Source of the DNA: Rhynochetos jubatus
Lineage: Eukaryota > Chordata > Aves > Eurypygiformes > Rhynochetidae
Assembly: GCA_027574665.1 (NCBI GenBank)
Contig: CM050666.1
Span: 1,860,001 to 1,924,000 of the forward strand
Direction: 5' to 3'
Length of the DNA: 64,000 bases
The translations under genes and the position numbers were made by a program. Positions 60,122 through 64,000 of the stretch are shown here, piece by piece. A model generated the notes under the pieces. It was not told the origin of the DNA. It searched no databases and worked only from the letters and a program-made list of their open reading frames with translations. Position 1 is the stretch's first letter. Each line of letters starts with the position of its first letter.

Positions 60122-63100
60122 CTAAGAAAAGCAAAAAATTTCTCCCTCAGCATTTCCAATGTTTTGGAGAATCAGTGAAGAGAGAAAAAAGGTGAATACT
60201 GTGAGTGGATTTTTCCCTGTGAATGCCTGTCCTCTGCTTTGGGGAAGGAGCCACTCCTGAGTTGCATCACCTGGGGGTTCCCAGAGTTCTTCTAGCCCCT
60301 CTCTGGCTCCCTCCAGAGCTCTGACACATCCCAACCCCTCATGCTTCTGCAAGCCTGTGTTGTCTTGTCCTGTGTGCATCCCTGACTGTGGTGCAGTCCC
60401 ACCTGTGGGATCAGCTGCTTGAGCCTGGGGAGATTTAATGCAGTTTCCTGAAACCATCACAGTCGTCCCAGTCCCGTGTCACTGGTGGGCAGAGGTGCCA
60501 ATTTCCTTGGTTTCTGCTCTGTGCCTACAGTGGCACAAGTAGAAAGTCTGTGCGTGACCATTTATTCCTAGCGAGAGTAACTGCCAGCTGCTAATTAAAT
60601 ATCAAACCTGAGATGCAGAGTGTGCACAGCACTAAGCTCTGCATCTTATTCATTTGGATGGTATTGCACTTGTGGAGTGCTTCATTCAGACACAAAGTTA
60701 AGCCCTGTTGAATGAAGGCTTCCTTTAATACTTCCTGACTGGGCTGGTGCTGTTGACGTTTTGTCCTTGCACCCATCCAACATACTTTTGGGTGGAGGGA
60801 GGGAGAACTTTCAGCTCTCTGTGAATTCTGGTGCAATTGGTGTGGTATGTCCGTCTCATGGGAATGGGAGCAAAACCAGAAAGAATGTGCCTTCAGATTC
60901 TGCTGCAGAAGAGCACATTTCCCTGAGAGTCCAGGGAAGGGTGTTTTGTACCTGACTGTCCACTTCTGACTCAGCAATCAAACCCACAAGTCCTTTGGGC
61001 CTACAAGGCTCATGGTGAATCAGGAAGGATCTTTTCCCCAGGCTGCTTTGCACAGCAGTGTTGAACGCACCAAGTCCTCAGTCCTGTCAGTCCAAGAGGT
61101 TTGCAGTTGAAGGCCTGAAGAGGCTCTCCCACTGCTGGACACAGTCACTTGCATCAATAGAGCTCCCCATAAAGGACAAAGGCCTGTTTCTGACCCAGAC
61201 AGCATGAACAAATTAATTCCTGGCTTTATTCTGGTCTGAATTCAGCAGTCCAGTTGTGTATGGCCTGTAGGCAGCCCTGCAGGTCTAGGGGTAGACACAG
61301 CACCTGATAAGTGGTGACACTGCATCAGAGCAAGAACATTACTTTTGCCTTATTTAGGTCAGGAATGTGTTCTGTATGCATATATATCCACCAGTTTACA
61401 AACAGGGCATTGGACCAGGTATGATGCCTTCAGATTTGGCTCCAGAGCATGGTGCTGTCCCTTACCTCAGCTCCCACTCTGTTCTTGCTTGTGATCCTGA
61501 CTATCTATCTTGCTTGTTATGGAGTTTTCCCAGTTTCCAAGTCCAAACCATGGGCTCCTGCTACCTACACACGGTATTTGTACTCGAGTTGTTGCTACAG
61601 GAGTAGTGCTTGCAGCCTGCTGTGCCTGCATGGACACTGCCATGCTCTTTGCAGAGCATTTGCATGATCCCTCCCCATTTAGCCTTCTCCTGGGGATTAC
61701 CTGCTGCTTCTCTGATTCACTGGAGCCCTCTGGACTTTCCCTGGTACAATGGGGAGCAGTGTTTTGCCTGAGGTCTTATTCTTGCTGCATCAGCTGAATA
61801 AAAGGCAGAACCCACTTCTTTCATGTGAAGGGCTGAAATCTGATTGATCCTTTGCTGCCTGGTTCTCAGGGTAAGGCTGTGTGATTGCCTGGCTTTTCAT
61901 TATGTTATCTCTATATTTTATTTCTCATTCTAGCAAGAATTTTTAAATTATACTCTTTGAACAATAAATTCCAGTGGAAACCTGTTCTCACAAATTTTAA
62001 TGCTCCTTCTGAGCTCAATGGAGCTTCTTTTGGAGCACTTTTTCAGGGGACTTTGTCCTTGTTTTAAGTTCATTTTCCCTGTCATTTTCAGGGTGATCCC
62101 TCCAAAGGAAATGTGGCATTATTTCAAAAGTTTAATCCAAATCCTTGGCAAGGACATTTTCACCATTTTAATTGCTTTCATAGCTCCACAGTTCACTCGA
62201 CCATCAGCAACACCCAGGACTCATAGCAGACGGTCCAGAGCTGGTGTCTCTCAAGGCAGCTCCAGTTCCCCTACTTTCACTAAAGGGAAGTGAGATCTTC
62301 CTCTTACTTCCAAACTGACAGCTAAAATTGGTTGGAGATACTGTGTCTGCAAAAGGAATAGAGGCAGCTTGCTCAGACAGCAGCACTTAACATTGCAGGA
62401 AATGCAAAGTGAGCCTGGTTCAGGGGCCTGGTTTGCAGAAGCGAACAAGAAAACCCTAACACAGAAATGTAGGCAGTGAATCAGTCCTCATAGAATAGAC
62501 CAGGTAAGAGATGAGTTTGGGGTGGGATTTTTTTCTGACTTTTTTAGTTAGAGTTTACAAAAAAATAGTAGAAACCTAGAGGTGTCTGTGCAGGTGAGAC
62601 CCTTTTGAAGCACTTGGGTGAAGCCCCAAAGCACATAGGTTTTCTGATCTCGTCCATGAAGTTGGCAGCGCTTTGCCCTTGGAGTTACATTTTCATTTAA
62701 AAGCACTCCCTAAATCCAGTCCTCTCGAGATAAAGATCAGCCCTCATGGGAGGATGGCAGACATCCTCCCTTTAGCAGCAGTATGTGCTTGCACCAGGCT
62801 AAAGTGCAGGTGGATCCAGATCCAGCAAGGATCTTGGCAAGCAGAAGTGTGTCAGGTCTGCTCAGTCCCAAACTGCTGTGCAGCAGGATGGTTATGGTAG
62901 ACCCTCCATAAGGGACACCAAACAGTGCTTTTCCTTGGAAGTCCAAAACCCATGACATTAATTGATACTGAATGTCTGGGACTTGAAAAGCTTTTGGAGG
63001 GGCAGGTTCCTGCACAGCCCATCAGGATACAACATCAAGAGAGGTGACACACCTTGGTGTGTCTGAAGAACCTTCTGTGTTGCTTCTTACTGAGGATTCA

Positions 63101-64000
63101 GTCTTTAGGACGGACCCAGCCTGACCTCTCACTGAACACAGACCAGAGAAGCCCACCCATAAATGCTGCTCCCAGCTGTCACCCAAGCTGAGGAGAAAAA
63201 GCAGAGTCTTCTGAGATGTTCTGGCTTGATTTACAAATGCTAATTAATGCAAAACTTACTGTGCCTGTTGCAACCAGTCCCAGTGGTCAACTCCCTGCAC
63301 TGTTATAAATGTGCTCCTCATGTTCAGCTTGCTCCTTCAAGCTCCACATTACAGCCATTGGATCTTGTTCTGACTTTTCCTGATTTAAAGAATCCTGCTC
63401 TTGAAAATTGCTTCCTCAAGAACATACCTATGATCATCTGTCTTTTTTACCGTCTCTCAGACTGGCACAGTTGAAAGACTGAACTGGGTTTTCCTGAGCC
63501 CAGCACACTTTAAACAAAGTGCTTATAGAACTGGTGGGTGGATATGCAACAGCACTGACCTCCCCCTCCAGCCCAGTGCTCCAGCCTGTTACAAAGGTCA
63601 TGAAACACTTGCCATGCTTGCTGGGTTCACAGTGCAGCTCTTCTTTCTGCTGATCAGCCTCTGGCCCAACTGTGGTGACAACCTGGACCCCCAGTTGCAG
63701 GACTAGGGCTAGCTCCGATGCGGCTGCCACAGTACGCTGGTGGTGTGCGTCTGGTCATTTCCTGCTCTGTGGATTTTACCAGCAATTACCTTTTTTATTA
63801 TTATGATTCTCTTGCAGATCAATAAGAGAGAACAGGCAGCATTGGGCTGAGAAAAAGTCTCAGAAGAAAATACCCTTTTGAGTGATTAGAGCACAACAAA
63901 TACATCACAGGTTAAGAAGTCCACAGGGCGTTTTAGCAGCCACCTTGAGTACACCCCTGGGTACTTGGATTTAGTAGTTGTCCTGGTGATCTCAGAGATT
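60122..64000. other. unique non-coding DNA, no gene recognised
   Basis: Only short frames on both strands. The longest, a minus-strand frame at 60591-60977, has no recognised domain. No repeat family was identified to the window end. Confidence 0.5.

Noticed and set aside
1-64000. CRISPR array, operons, tRNA or rRNA genes
   Set aside because: No regularly spaced repeats, no cloverleaf with A and B boxes that I could confirm, no rRNA-like blocks; the sequence is vertebrate in character.

Overview
This window looks like single-copy euchromatic DNA from a bird. The strongest evidence is its repeat content: several CR1 (chicken repeat 1) non-LTR retrotransposon 3' ends, some in the typical avian form that ends in ATTCTATG-like octamers, plus solitary LTRs of avian endogenous retroviruses. 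The species cannot be placed from the sequence alone. No intact protein-coding gene, tRNA, rRNA or CRISPR array was recognised. The many short open frames are what six-frame translation of non-coding DNA produces. The window is best read as an intergenic or long intronic region.

Layout: 1-8.7 kb is unique sequence with a (CCTGG)8 and a (CA)10 microsatellite. 8.7-9.1 kb is an antisense, diverged ERV LTR. 10.4-10.8 kb (minus strand) holds the first of two unidentified coding-like frames. 19.4-20.26 kb is an ancient, internally deleted CR1. 24.08-24.42 kb is a decayed histone H2B gene with two opposing frameshifts. 26.0-26.4, 34.3-34.6 and 45.6-46.0 kb are three younger sense CR1 tails of one subfamily. 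29.97-30.23 and 51.4-52.84 kb are antisense CR1 copies of a second subfamily; the larger keeps part of the reverse transcriptase but has a lesion in the catalytic FADD motif. 37.55-38.10 kb is a well-preserved solo ERVL-type LTR (sense). 43.5-44.75 kb is a second, unrelated solo LTR (antisense). 59.58-60.12 kb (minus strand) holds the second coding-like patch.

No genes can be seen working together here. What the window records is retroelement history: at least three CR1 layers, at least two LTR families reduced to solo LTRs, and one dead histone copy. AT-rich unique stretches with paired homeodomain or SOX-type sites (about 7.87, 28.07 and 33.67 kb) are possible regulatory elements, offered as inference. 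I found no convincing new biological system. The points most worth checking are the H2B relic, the two unidentified coding-like patches and the motif pairs.
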